31,220 nt of DNA from an uncultured Clostridia bacterium (lineage in GTDB: Bacteria; Bacillota; Clostridia; UMGS1810): assembly GCA_905210855.1 (NCBI GenBank), contig CAJLYL010000009.1, positions 1 to 31,220 of the forward strand, given 5' to 3'. The translations under genes and the position numbers were made by a program. The notes under the pieces are model-generated. The model did no database searches. It was not told the DNA's origin and saw nothing but the letters and a program-made list of their open reading frames with translations. Positions 16,210-24,625 of the stretch are shown piece by piece; within the stretch, counting starts at the first letter, position 1, and every line of letters begins with the position of its first letter.

Positions 16210-16303
16210 GGCTCGGTGATATATATTTTATTTTGGCTCGCTCGGACAGCTGTGCGGTGGCGCAGAACTCGCTCACTCAAAATAAAATACACACCCCCTC
16301 GCC
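16210..16303 (+). repeat. Palindromic intergenic repeat, copy 2
   Basis: 94-bp imperfect palindrome from GGCTCGG to CCCCTCGCC. The AT-rich arms pair with each other (TATTTTATTTTG with CAAAATAAAATA), and the centre has CTCGGACAGCTGTGCGG, also present in the copy at 27588-27671. The tail module 16304-16380 containing GTTTGGCGGTAGGGGTCGAT recurs at 27745-27800. Confidence 0.8.
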
Positions 16304-16446
16304 TCTGCGCAGTATCCGCGTTTGGCGGTAGGGGTCGATGCCCTCATCAACCCGCAAATCACGCAAAATATCGATTTGACATACCCTCTTTGCCTTATAT
16401 AACAATAATCCCTAAAAAAACTCCGAAAACTTTGTCATAAAATCCA

Positions 16447-16508
16447 TTGACATTTCGGGAAATAAAATATAAAATAAAGTAGCGCGTGTTTTGGGCAGCC
16501 AAAACACG
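16447..16508 (+). promoter_or_regulatory. Distal promoter of the SLH gene with 5' hairpin
   Basis: -35 TTGACA (16447-16452), 17-base spacer, -10 TAAAAT (16470-16475). The predicted transcript start (about 16482) is followed immediately by a 10-bp GC/AT stem (16485-16494 with 16499-16508, tetraloop GCAG), the position where 5' hairpins protect mRNA from decay. Confidence 0.65.
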
Positions 16509-16521
16509 TGTGCCCATTTGA

Positions 16522-16578
16522 TTGTTGTAGCAAAATTGTAACATAGTTTGCCCTATCATTACAATTTCGTTACAACAA
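16522..16578 (+). promoter_or_regulatory. 20-bp inverted repeat upstream of the SLH proximal promoter
   Basis: Arms 16522-16541 and 16559-16578 match at 18 of 20 positions around a 17-base spacer. The right arm ends 11 bases before the -35 box. Candidate operator or RNA hairpin; the AT-rich arms and central spacing suit a dimeric regulator. Confidence 0.65.
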
Positions 16579-16589
16579 CAAATACTGCA

Positions 16590-16619
16590 TTGACTATTAC
16601 ATCATCCCGGTGTTATAAT
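16590..16619 (+). promoter_or_regulatory. Proximal promoter of the SLH gene
   Basis: -35 TTGACT (16590-16595), 18-base spacer, -10 TATAAT (16614-16619). It leaves a leader of about 110 bases with a small hairpin (GAGG/CCTC near 16632-16644) and an early ribosome-site-like AAGGAGAGAGG (16666-16676) well ahead of the true one. Confidence 0.75.
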
Positions 16620-16737
16620 CAATGCAAAGCTGAGGCAATCCCTCGGCAAAAGTGTTGTATTGTATAAGGAGAGAGGTGCGGTGCAACATTAATGTTTTAA
16701 CTCTTTCAAAAAATTTATTAAGGAGGATTTGAGAATT

Positions 16738-19700
16738 ATGAAAAATCTCAAAAAGGTTTTGGCACTCGTAATAGCTCTTACAATGGTGCTTACAACAGTA
16801 GCTTTCGCAAGCTATCCTGATGTAGACGCTGATGCAAACTATGCAAGTGCGGTTGAACTCTTGTCAGCTCTTAAGATTCTTCAGGGCGACGAGAACGGCA
16901 ACTTCAATCCCGACAACACCATCACAAGAGCAGAATATGCTGCTGTTGTATGCCGTGCATTGGGAATGGAGAATGCTGCAAACAGTGCGAAGGGCGCTAC
17001 CATCTTCACAGATGTTGCTGCTGACCACTGGGCTACCGGTTACATAAACCTCGCTACACAGCAGGGTATCGTAAACGGTAAAGGAAACGGCATCTTCGAT
17101 CCGGAAGGCAATGTAACATATGCCGAGGCTGTTAAGATGCTCGTTGTTGCACTCGGTTATGAGCCGATGGCATCACAGAGAGGCGGTTACCCCACAGGTT
17201 ACCTCACAGTTGCTAACAGCACAAAGATGACAGCTAATGTTTCTTCTTCGGGCACAGACACTGCTGCTCTCAGAAGCACAGTAGCTCAGCTTACTGCTAA
17301 TGCACTCGAGGTTCCGAACATGGAGCAGACCGGCTTTGGTACTGACACCAAGTACGAAGTTCTTGATAAGTACGACAACTACAAGACACTTCTTACTCAG
17401 ATGGACATCTACAAGGCAACAGGTGTTGTTGAGTCTGTCGATGCTTCTGATGACACAGCAAGCGTTAAGCTCTCTGAGGAATCAGATGACTATGAGTTCG
17501 GTTACAAGAACAACAAGGGCGACACATATGACGACATCAAGACAGTTAAAGCTCTTACATTCAACATCAACGGCTCTGATATCGAATCTTATCTCCAGCA
17601 GAATGTAGACGTATATGTTTACAAAGCTGGTAAGTCTGACTATGATATCGTTTATGTTACATCTTCCGGTATCGGTTCTTCACTGAAGATCGACGCTGAT
17701 GATCTTGATGAGGATGCCGCTGTAATCGGAGGAGCAAACAGCACAATTGGATACTATGAGGATTCTGACGCTACAAAGACAACTAAGATTGATGTAGTGG
17801 GCGGTGCTCCTGTATACGTAAACGGCTATAAGCTGACTGGTCTCACATATCCGATAGACATTGTAAAACTCGTTGGCATTAACGATGCAACAGTTGAGTT
17901 TGTAGAGAATAGTGATGACAAATACTATGACATGGTTCTCGTAACTGTTTATGAGCACGGCATAGTAGACGATGTTGAGGCTGACAGAGAGAGAATCAAC
18001 TTTGTTGGCGGCAACTCCGTTAAGTTTGATTCTTCCGACAAGAATCAGGTTGTAAAGATTACTGACAAAGACGGCAACGCAATGAACCTCAAAGACATTA
18101 AGTCTGATGATGTACTTGCTATGCTCGTTGAGCTTGACACCAATGAAGCAAACGGTGGTACAGCAGGTACAAAGGAAGTTAAGATTCCTGAAGCTAAGAA
18201 CTTTGCTAACGCTGCTAACAAGCTCACAATTATTGATCTTGGTGCTAACACTGTAACAGGTTCACTTGATCAGTCCAACGATGAAAAAGAAGAAATCTTC
18301 ATCGACAGCACTAAGTATGACATCGGTGTTGACGTTGACGGCAACCAGAACAAATTCTTCAAGGCTGGCAAAGCTAAACTTGGCACAGAGGGTACATTCT
18401 ATCTTGACATCAACGGCAAGGTAATCGGCTTTGACGGCACAACAGGCGGCACAACATCTTATGGTTACATTCTCCAGACTGCATACAACACGAGCAGCGG
18501 ATTTGAAGACGGCTGGGAAGTTAAGATGCTTACTGCTGATAAGGGCATCGTAACATACAAACTTAATTCTTCAATCACTATTAATGATGGTGAGTCTCAG
18601 AAGACTGATACCTTTACTAAGGCTACAAAGCCTTTTGCAGACTTTACAGACAAGACTGCTTTCAAGGCAGATCCTGCAACTCGCGTAGTTGAATACAAGG
18701 TTACATCAAACGATGAACTCAAGTCACTTGATTTCTTTAAACATGGCACTGGAAGCGGGGCAGTAGATGATACTGCTAAAGTTGATGCTAACAGCGAGTA
18801 CAGAGAGTCAACAGGTAAGGTTAATGGTAAAACACTTGCTACTGACGCTGTAATATTCTATCTTGATAACAGCGATATGGACGATGCTACGGTTGGCGCG
18901 CTCTCCTCTCTCGTAGATCAGGGTGAGTACACCGGTATCGTTGCAGACAAGGATAATTCCGAGTATGCAGTATTCGTTGTTACAGAGGGTCAGGCTGCTT
19001 ATGGCAAAGAAGACGGTATCTGCGTCGTTGATTCTGTAAATAAGTCAACATATAACAGCAAGGATTCTTACAATGTAACTTATTACAGCAACGGCGAGAC
19101 CGCTAAGAAGACAGCTATATTCATCGATGGTGATTCTAAGAACAAGGGTGCAATCGAATACACAGCACTTAAGAAAGGTGACGTATTTGTCGCTAATGTA
19201 AACGATGAGGGTCTTGTAAGCGATTATTCAGTTCTTGCTCAGGTAACTAAAGCTGGATTCAAAGTAAGCAAGGATGGCTTCAACGGCGCTTATAAGAGCG
19301 AGTTCAACAATAAGGCAGGTCTTGAAGATGGTGTTGATTATGTAGTTGGTTACATCAAAGACATCACTACAAGAAGCAGCAAGAAGAGCATCGAAGTTGC
19401 TCTTGACAAGGATGCAAGCGAAGTTAAGTCTTACACAATTGAAAAGAACACAAATGCTTATTCTTACAACGAAGCTAAGAACACTGTAATCACAGCCGGC
19501 GATTGGTATACTACCGATGTTGCTAAGGCAGATAACGGTGAGTACACATTCGTATTCTTCAAGCTCTATGATGGAGATGTAGTTGATGTTTACACAATCA
19601 ACAACAGATTCAAAGATGCTCTTGATAAGGGAATCTTCGCTAACTCTGCAGCTGTAAAGGCTAGCGACTTTGATAAAACAACAACAGGCAAAACAACAGG

Positions 19701-19791
19701 TGAAGAAACCAGCACATCTTCTGTAAAAGAAGAAGTTAAGGAAGAAACTCCTGTGGTAGAAGTTCCTGTAGCTGAAGAAGATTTTGAGTAA
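16738..19791 (+). CDS. Exported S-layer-homology (SLH) domain protein
   Basis: 1017 residues. Signal peptide of about 26 residues (MKNLKKVLALVIALTMVLTT, cleavage likely after AFA). Two clear SLH repeats follow (about 27-75, from YPDVDADANYASAVELL; about 88-140, from FTDVAADHWATGYINLA), then a degenerate third (to about 195). SLH domains bind secondary cell-wall polymers. The remaining 800 residues are a Lys/Asp/Thr-rich, probably beta-rich region of unrecognised family, ending in an acidic Glu/Val tail. No sortase motif or C-terminal membrane anchor. ATG 16738 follows AGGAGGA (16721-16727). Codon use (GCT, GTT, ACA, AAG) is unlike the neighbours, which favour GCG/GCC, as expected for a very highly expressed S-layer or surface protein. 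Monocistronic with its own terminator. Confidence 0.88.
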   Translation: MKNLKKVLALVIALTMVLTTVAFASYPDVDADANYASAVELLSALKILQGDENGNFNPDNTITRAEYAAVVCRALGMENAANSAKGATIFTDVAADHWATGYINLATQQGIVNGKGNGIFDPEGNVTYAEAVKMLVVALGYEPMASQRGGYPTGYLTVANSTKMTANVSSSGTDTAALRSTVAQLTANALEVPNMEQTGFGTDTKYEVLDKYDNYKTLLTQMDIYKATGVVESVDASDDTASVKLSEESDDYEFGYKNNKGDTYDDIKTVKALTFNINGSDIESYLQQNVDVYVYKAGKSDYDIVYVTSSGIGSSLKIDADDLDEDAAVIGGANSTIGYYEDSDATKTTKIDVVGGAPVYVNGYKLTGLTYPIDIVKLVGINDATVEFVENSDDKYYDMVLVTVYEHGIVDDVEADRERINFVGGNSVKFDSSDKNQVVKITDKDGNAMNLKDIKSDDVLAMLVELDTNEANGGTAGTKEVKIPEAKNFANAANKLTIIDLGANTVTGSLDQSNDEKEEIFIDSTKYDIGVDVDGNQNKFFKAGKAKLGTEGTFYLDINGKVIGFDGTTGGTTSYGYILQTAYNTSSGFEDGWEVKMLTADKGIVTYKLNSSITINDGESQKTDTFTKATKPFADFTDKTAFKADPATRVVEYKVTSNDELKSLDFFKHGTGSGAVDDTAKVDANSEYRESTGKVNGKTLATDAVIFYLDNSDMDDATVGALSSLVDQGEYTGIVADKDNSEYAVFVVTEGQAAYGKEDGICVVDSVNKSTYNSKDSYNVTYYSNGETAKKTAIFIDGDSKNKGAIEYTALKKGDVFVANVNDEGLVSDYSVLAQVTKAGFKVSKDGFNGAYKSEFNNKAGLEDGVDYVVGYIKDITTRSSKKSIEVALDKDASEVKSYTIEKNTNAYSYNEAKNTVITAGDWYTTDVAKADNGEYTFVFFKLYDGDVVDVYTINNRFKDALDKGIFANSAAVKASDFDKTTTGKTTGEETSTSSVKEEVKEETPVVEVPVAEEDFE

Positions 19792-19826
19792 TTCATAATT
19801 ACTTGACATCACTTAATAAATGAGAG

Positions 19827-19855
19827 GAGCCGGACGTATGTCCGGCTCTTTTCTT
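19827..19855 (+). terminator. Rho-independent terminator of the SLH gene
   Basis: Stem GAGCCGGAC (19827-19835) with GTCCGGCTC (19840-19848), tetraloop GTAT, followed by TTTTCTT; 36 bases after the stop codon. Confidence 0.92.
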
Positions 19856-19887
19856 GCGCGCAATTGTAATAATGCCCATGGGCGATA

Positions 19888-19975
19888 TGCCTCCCTTTAG
19901 CAAGGGAGGCAGCTTGCCACCGGCAACCATCGCCCCTTTAGCAAGGGAGGCAGCCTGCGCAGGGAAGCCTCGCTG
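19888..19975. repeat. Tandem CCTCCCTT-family hairpin repeats
   Basis: Two adjacent copies of the short inverted module (GCCTCCCTTTAGCAAGGGAG at about 19890 and CCCCTTTAGCAAGGGAGGCA at about 19932), followed by degenerate remnants. They lie in the convergent gap between the SLH gene and the symporter and relate to copies near 16041, 27504 and 27828. Confidence 0.7.
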
Positions 19976-20018
19976 CTAAATGTAAAGCGGAAGTTTATTC
20001 GCTCTTAATGCCGTCAGC

Positions 20019-21563
20019 TTAATCCAGTGCCTTTTTCGCCGAAACGGTCACCTTTTTGTCATAGCAGGTGAAAATCTCGTCAACCGCTGCCCTATCGCAT
20101 TGCTTGGTAAACATGCTGACAACGGGCACTATCACAAGACCTGCGACCATGGCCACAACGCCGCAGTTTATCGGCGATTGCAGAATTGCCGGAAACGCGC
20201 TCTTAAACAGCATATTGACCACCATTATTCCCGTGCCGAAGATGAATGATATCCACACGGAAGCTCTCGAGGTGCGCTTGAAGTACAGCCCGTAGATAAA
20301 CGGCGCAAGGAACGAGCCGGCGAGCGCGCCCCAGGATATGCCCATCATCTGCGCTATGAATATAATATTGAATTTGACCTGAACCACGGCTATCACCGCC
20401 GAGATTGCAATGAATATCACTATAAACGCCCTCATGCAGAGGATTTTTGATTTGTCGCTCATGTTCTTTTTCTTTTCGGCAATGAGGTCGAGCGTGAGCG
20501 TTGAGCTGGATGCGAGCACCAGTGACGAAAGGGTGGACATGGACGCCGACAGCACCAGAATTATCACTATGCCGATGAGTATATCCGGCAGACCCTCAAG
20601 CATCTTCGGGATGATGGAGTCATACACCACCGCGCCGGACGCCGAATGCTCAACCGCATCGGAGAAAAGCCTGCCGAAGCCGCCGAGGAAATAGCATCCG
20701 CCTGCGACGATTACCGCGAACAGAGTGGAGATGACAGTACCCTTTGATATCGCCTTTTCGCTCTCTATGGCGTAGAATTTCTGGACCATCTGCGGCAGAC
20801 CCCATGTGCCGAGCGACGTGAGGATTACCACGAACAGCAGCCCCAGAGGGTCGGGCCCGAAGAATGAATTGAACACGCCGTCAAGGCTTGAGACGGATGG
20901 GTCGGATATACGCGAGAGCCCCTCGAGCGAGCCCATGAATCCGCCGTTTTTGCTGAGCACCGCGGCGATGACCGCCACTATGCCGCCAATCATGATTATG
21001 CCCTGGATAAAGTCGTTAATCGCGGTTGCCATGTAGCCGCCGGCGATTACATACACGCCCGTGAGCACAGCCATTACCACAACGCATACCGTGTAGTCGA
21101 TCCCCGGAAACGCCATGGAGAACAGGCGCGAAAGCCCGTTGTAGAGCGAGGCGGTGTAAGGTATGAGGAAGATAAACACGATGACGGACGCCACTATCTT
21201 GAGTGCGCTGCTGCCGTAGCGCCTGCCGAAAAAATCAGGCATGGTGGAGCTGTGCAGATGCTGGGTCATCAGTCTGGTGCGCCTGCCGAGCACTATCCAC
21301 GCAAGCAGCGAGCCGAGCACTGCGTTGCCTATGCCTATCCATGTGGACGCTATGCCGAATTTCCAGCCGAACTGACCGGCATAGCCGACGAAGATTACCG
21401 CCGAAAAATAAGACGTGCCGTAAGCGAATGCTGTGAGCCACGGGCCGACATTTCTGCCGCCCAAGACGAATCCGCCTACATCGGTTGTGTGTCTGCGGCA
21501 ATAGATGCCGACTGCAATCATGATTGCAAAGAACACTGCGAGCATAAGAATTTTTACTGCCAT
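20019..21563 (-). CDS. Sodium:solute symporter (SSS family)
   Basis: 514 residues, about 13 hydrophobic segments, an integral membrane Na+-coupled importer of the SSS/SLC5 family. The early segment GGFVLGGRNVGPWLTAFAYG followed by TSYFSAVIFVG is the typical family signature, and the TM region around GGYMATAINDFIQG is also characteristic. The substrate cannot be read from the protein, but the gene lies behind a T-box whose specifier reads tyrosine. That makes an amino acid, probably tyrosine or a related compound, the best guess. ATG 21563 is chosen because AAGGAGG precedes it; the upstream in-frame extension runs through the T-box terminator. A hydrophilic tail follows the last TM. Confidence 0.9.
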   Translation of the reverse strand: MAVKILMLAVFFAIMIAVGIYCRRHTTDVGGFVLGGRNVGPWLTAFAYGTSYFSAVIFVGYAGQFGWKFGIASTWIGIGNAVLGSLLAWIVLGRRTRLMTQHLHSSTMPDFFGRRYGSSALKIVASVIVFIFLIPYTASLYNGLSRLFSMAFPGIDYTVCVVVMAVLTGVYVIAGGYMATAINDFIQGIIMIGGIVAVIAAVLSKNGGFMGSLEGLSRISDPSVSSLDGVFNSFFGPDPLGLLFVVILTSLGTWGLPQMVQKFYAIESEKAISKGTVISTLFAVIVAGGCYFLGGFGRLFSDAVEHSASGAVVYDSIIPKMLEGLPDILIGIVIILVLSASMSTLSSLVLASSSTLTLDLIAEKKKNMSDKSKILCMRAFIVIFIAISAVIAVVQVKFNIIFIAQMMGISWGALAGSFLAPFIYGLYFKRTSRASVWISFIFGTGIMVVNMLFKSAFPAILQSPINCGVVAMVAGLVIVPVVSMFTKQCDRAAVDEIFTCYDKKVTVSAKKALD

Positions 21564-21591
21564 AACAAATTTCCTCCTTGTTTTTGCGGAC

Positions 21592-21930
21592 AAAAAAAGT
21601 CTCGTCCGCATAATCGAAATTATGAGGACGAGACTGTATCTCCCGTGGTACCACCTCAATTTGACAAGACCTCACGGCATTGTCCTTTGCAAGTACGGCC
21701 GCAAAAAAACAAAAAGGAAAATTGCGGATTATACTCCGGCAGGATAACGGTTGCCTTCCGTCACAGCCTACTCGGACAACATTGCGCAGGGCAAAAGCGC
21801 GTCGCAAAAATCCTTTCGGTGTGCGGCTCGCCGAATGTATTCAAAGCACATTCCTCACTGCCTCGCACCACACGGCAGCTCTCTCAAAAGTCCCTGTGCT
21901 CCTACTTGTTTCGGGTCATAGCCTTTGAAT
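21592..21930 (-). ncRNA. T-box riboswitch leader, tyrosine specifier (UAC)
   Basis: Minus-strand leader of the symporter. The T-box core GAGGTGGTACCACGGGA lies at 21657-21641. The antiterminator can form by UGAGG (21658-21654) with CCUCA (21627-21623) around the UGGU bulge. The competing terminator pairs GTCTCGTCC (21634-21626) with GGACGAGAC (21607-21599) plus an inner CATAAT/ATTATG, then seven T. In Stem I, CCGAA/TTCGG closes the specifier loop, whose 3' strand reads UUUGAA-UAC-A, the usual GAA-codon-A context; UAC is at 21839-21837. AGAGAGCTGCCG...GCGAGGCAG forms the apical part. When uncharged tRNA-Tyr binds, the symporter should be transcribed. Confidence 0.92.
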
Positions 21931-21936
21931 AAATTG

Positions 21937-21965
21937 ATTATACAACGGAATTTTTCATTTGTCAA
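21937..21965 (-). promoter_or_regulatory. Consensus promoter of the T-box/symporter unit
   Basis: Minus strand: -35 TTGACA (21960-21965), 17-base spacer, -10 TATAAT (21937-21942). Perfect boxes; transcription would start just before the T-box Stem I. Confidence 0.9.
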
Positions 21966-22036
21966 CAATTTTTTAAAATTTCTTTTTAAAGCTTCCGCCG
22001 CCCTTTCGGGATTTATGTCAACGGGCGTTTTTTTAT

Positions 22037-24352
22037 CTATGCCAGCACTTCAAGCAGCGCTTCTTTAAGCTTCTGCGGCATATCGGACGATAACACGTCC
22101 GCCGCGGCGCACTCTCTCGGTTTTGTGCGGATAAGCCTCATGACGGCGTCCTTGCGGAAGCTGTCGTATGTCGCTGCGTAGAGCACGTCAAACGCCTTTG
22201 CCTTATAGTCGTTTTCGGTCACGGTCAGCCCCCCGTCAAAGCGGATTTCGGCTGCGCCGCCGATGTGTATTACCACCGCGCCGTTTTCGTATGTCTTTTC
22301 AAAATTCACGTCAGCGCTCACGCCGCAGTCGTCAACGCAGTTGAGCACAATTTTGTAGCGGCGGTTTGCCGGTATCACGCTCGAGTCGCCGCGCGGCGCC
22401 TTTATCACCAGTCTGCGCTCACTCCACTTAAGCTCAATGTCCGTCTCGGCATATTTGCCGTCGAGGTAGCTCTCGTCGGTGTTTGAGTCCTCATAGAGGG
22501 TGAAGCTGCCGTCCGCGCCCGGGAAGATGTTCAGGATAATCTCGTCCGGATTTGCGTCGGGCTCGGTCTCCGCCGCGCTCATGGGGATGATTGCCCCTGC
22601 CTTTGCAAACACGGGCATCTCGTCAAAGCCCCTGTATGCGGTTATGCAGCGGTCGCCGGAATATCTGTATTTATTGAAGAAATCGAACCACTCGCCCTCT
22701 GGCAGATAGAGCCGCGCGCTGCCCATGTTGGTCACAGCGTCCTTGGGTTGGGTTATGGGGCACACAATCAGCTCCGTGCCGAAGAAATATTCATTCTTCA
22801 TCTCCCATGCGGTTTCCTCATTCGGGAAGAAATAGTATATCGGCATCACAATCGGTCTGCCCTGCGCGTGAGCGCGGCGGTTCATGGTGTACAGATACGG
22901 TATCATCTCGCAGCGCAGGCGCATGAATTTGCGCATGGTGCTGTGGGTGTCTGCGCCGAAGCTCCACGGCTCTCTCCTGACAAACTCGCTGTTGCACGAA
23001 TGCAGTCTCATAATCGGCGAGAACACTCCGAACTGAGTCCAGCGGCTCATCAGCTCGTCGTCACGCACTCCGCCCATGTGACCGCCGATGTCGTGGCTCC
23101 ACCAGCCGTAGCCCACATTTGCCGCGCTGCTTGTGAAATACGGCTGAAAATCGAGGGTCTCCCAGGTGACAAAGCTGTCGCCCGAGAAGCCGACGGGATA
23201 TCTGTGCGAGCCGTAGCCGGAGAAGCGCGAAAACAGCAATCCGCGGCTCTTGCCTCCGCGGCGCGCGTGCTCGTAGTGATAGTGGTTGAGCATCCACAGG
23301 GGGTCGAGCCCCTCGAGCTTGGTGGTGTTGCCCTGCTGCCAATCCATCCACCAAAAGTCTACGCCGTCGTCTTCAAGCGGCTTTATCACCTTGTCAAAAT
23401 ACACATCGACAAATTTTTTGTCCGCTATGTCAAACGGAATGTTCTTTTCCGTCTCGGGGTCAACCCCCATAGCCTCGGCGGTCGCCCGGTAGCAGTCTTC
23501 ATGCGCTGATATGCCCGATGCAGGGTGCAGATTCAGCGTTGCTTTCATGCCCATATCGTGCAGGCGGCGCAAAAATCGCCTCGGGTCGGGGAAAAGCTCT
23601 GTGTTCCAGCTGAAGCCCGTCCAGCCGCAGCCGTATTTCGGCTCTATGTCAACCTTGTGCCAATCCATATCTATGACCGCAACCGCCATGGGTATGCCCT
23701 CCGCGACAAAGCGGTTCATAAGCTCCATATAGGATTCCTCGGAATAAGCATAATACTTGCTCCACCAGTTGCCCAGGGCAAACCTCGGCAGCATGGGCGT
23801 CGCGCCGGTTATGGAGTAATATGCGTCCAGGCATTCGCACAGCTGACCGGCATAGGCAAACAGATACACATCAAGAATCCCCTTGCGGCGCGGCTCGACA
23901 AAATCGCCCTCCATGGCAAGGCTCTCGCTGTCGTCAATCACGGTCATGCCGCGGCGGCACATGATGCTCGGCGGCAGCGTCGCCGCTCCGTCCACCCCGT
24001 CAAGGGTGCGTATTGTGCCCGGCAGAGTGCCGCGGCTGTTGTCGTCGCCGTAGTAATAGTCGAACCGCTGATAGCCCATTTTGCCGCAATACTCCGCGTG
24101 CAGGTTGTTCTTGGCGAATCTTCCGCCGCGGTATGTAAGGCGTATACACTCTGTCTCAATGACGAGCGCCTCGCCGGTTCTCTCGACGGTATATTTCGGC
24201 ACGGGCAGCCCGCGGTTGACAACGGTCTGGGTTGCCCTGTCCTCAAATGCGCCGCTTTCGTCATATTCCATTCGTATAAGTCTGTCCGTCAGCACGGTGA
24301 AACGGTAGTCTGCGCCTGCGATGACGGCTTTTTTGTCTGCTATGGGATTCAT
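22037..24352 (-). CDS. Glycoside hydrolase family 31 (alpha-glucosidase/alpha-xylosidase type)
   Basis: 771 residues without a signal peptide, so cytoplasmic. N-terminal beta-sandwich, then the GH31 barrel: IDMDWHKVD, the nucleophile motif DFWWMDWQQG with Asp337, FSRFSGYGSHRYPVGFSGD with acid/base candidate Asp392, WWSHDIGGHMGG and RWTQFGVFSPIMRLH. A C-terminal beta domain (DUF5110-like) and a short helical tail follow. Retaining alpha-glycosidases of this family release glucose or xylose from the non-reducing end of oligosaccharides. The WWMDWQ variant suggests the clade of gut bacterial alpha-glucosidases, but substrate is not decidable here. ATG 24352 has AGAGGTG upstream. No transporter or regulator adjoins it; the T-box unit downstream has its own promoter. 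Confidence 0.92.
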   Translation of the reverse strand: MNPIADKKAVIAGADYRFTVLTDRLIRMEYDESGAFEDRATQTVVNRGLPVPKYTVERTGEALVIETECIRLTYRGGRFAKNNLHAEYCGKMGYQRFDYYYGDDNSRGTLPGTIRTLDGVDGAATLPPSIMCRRGMTVIDDSESLAMEGDFVEPRRKGILDVYLFAYAGQLCECLDAYYSITGATPMLPRFALGNWWSKYYAYSEESYMELMNRFVAEGIPMAVAVIDMDWHKVDIEPKYGCGWTGFSWNTELFPDPRRFLRRLHDMGMKATLNLHPASGISAHEDCYRATAEAMGVDPETEKNIPFDIADKKFVDVYFDKVIKPLEDDGVDFWWMDWQQGNTTKLEGLDPLWMLNHYHYEHARRGGKSRGLLFSRFSGYGSHRYPVGFSGDSFVTWETLDFQPYFTSSAANVGYGWWSHDIGGHMGGVRDDELMSRWTQFGVFSPIMRLHSCNSEFVRREPWSFGADTHSTMRKFMRLRCEMIPYLYTMNRRAHAQGRPIVMPIYYFFPNEETAWEMKNEYFFGTELIVCPITQPKDAVTNMGSARLYLPEGEWFDFFNKYRYSGDRCITAYRGFDEMPVFAKAGAIIPMSAAETEPDANPDEIILNIFPGADGSFTLYEDSNTDESYLDGKYAETDIELKWSERRLVIKAPRGDSSVIPANRRYKIVLNCVDDCGVSADVNFEKTYENGAVVIHIGGAAEIRFDGGLTVTENDYKAKAFDVLYAATYDSFRKDAVMRLIRTKPRECAAADVLSSDMPQKLKEALLEVLA

Positions 24353-24391
24353 ATTGCACCTCTCGATTTATGTTTTTTCATCATATTACAG

Positions 24392-24420
24392 ATTGTATCA
24401 TATATGAGCGGATTTTGCAA
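24392..24420 (-). promoter_or_regulatory. Promoter of the GH31 gene
   Basis: Minus strand: -35 TTGCAA (24415-24420), 17-base spacer, -10 TACAAT (24392-24397), about 40 bases before the start codon. No obvious operator. The rest of the 24353-24625 gap holds only a degenerate CCTCCC-type repeat remnant (about 24441-24465) and the met promoter. Confidence 0.7.
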
Positions 24421-24550
24421 CGGGTATTTGTTTTGCGGCGCACAGCCTCCCCTCAGCGAGGATGCGGCAATCGATAATCGGGTACTCAGGGATTGATTTT
24501 TACACGTCGGCTTATAAAAAAAATCTATAACTTTTGATAATTATTTGGTA

Positions 24551-24580
24551 TTGGACAAATCCTAACATATGGTGTACAAT
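24551..24580 (+). promoter_or_regulatory. Promoter of the metQNI operon
   Basis: -35 TTGGAC (24551-24556; alternatively TGGACA one base on), 18- or 17-base spacer, -10 TACAAT (24575-24580). The leader is only about 40 bases, too short for a SAM riboswitch or a methionine T-box, which often control such operons. Confidence 0.65.
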
Positions 24581-24625
24581 AGTCACATACAAATTCAAGA
24601 ATAACGAAATCGGGAGGAAATCAAA

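Noticed and set aside
16016..16303. CRISPR array
   Set aside because: The repeats are few, palindromic and irregularly spaced, with no regular spacers and no cas genes in the window.
16216..16440. Small open frames in the repeat-filled gap before the SLH gene (also 27413-27610 and 27677-27883)
   Set aside because: They follow palindromic repeat sequence, lack ribosome sites, and their translations have no family resemblance.
22006..22037. Terminator for the GH31 gene
   Set aside because: CGCCC/GGGCG can pair, but the T-run is on the plus strand, the wrong side for the minus-strand gene; the loop is also long.
24421..24625. Possible SAM riboswitch or methionine T-box upstream of metQ
   Set aside because: The likely transcript leader is about 40 bases, with no T-box core, kink-turn elements or terminator/antiterminator pair.
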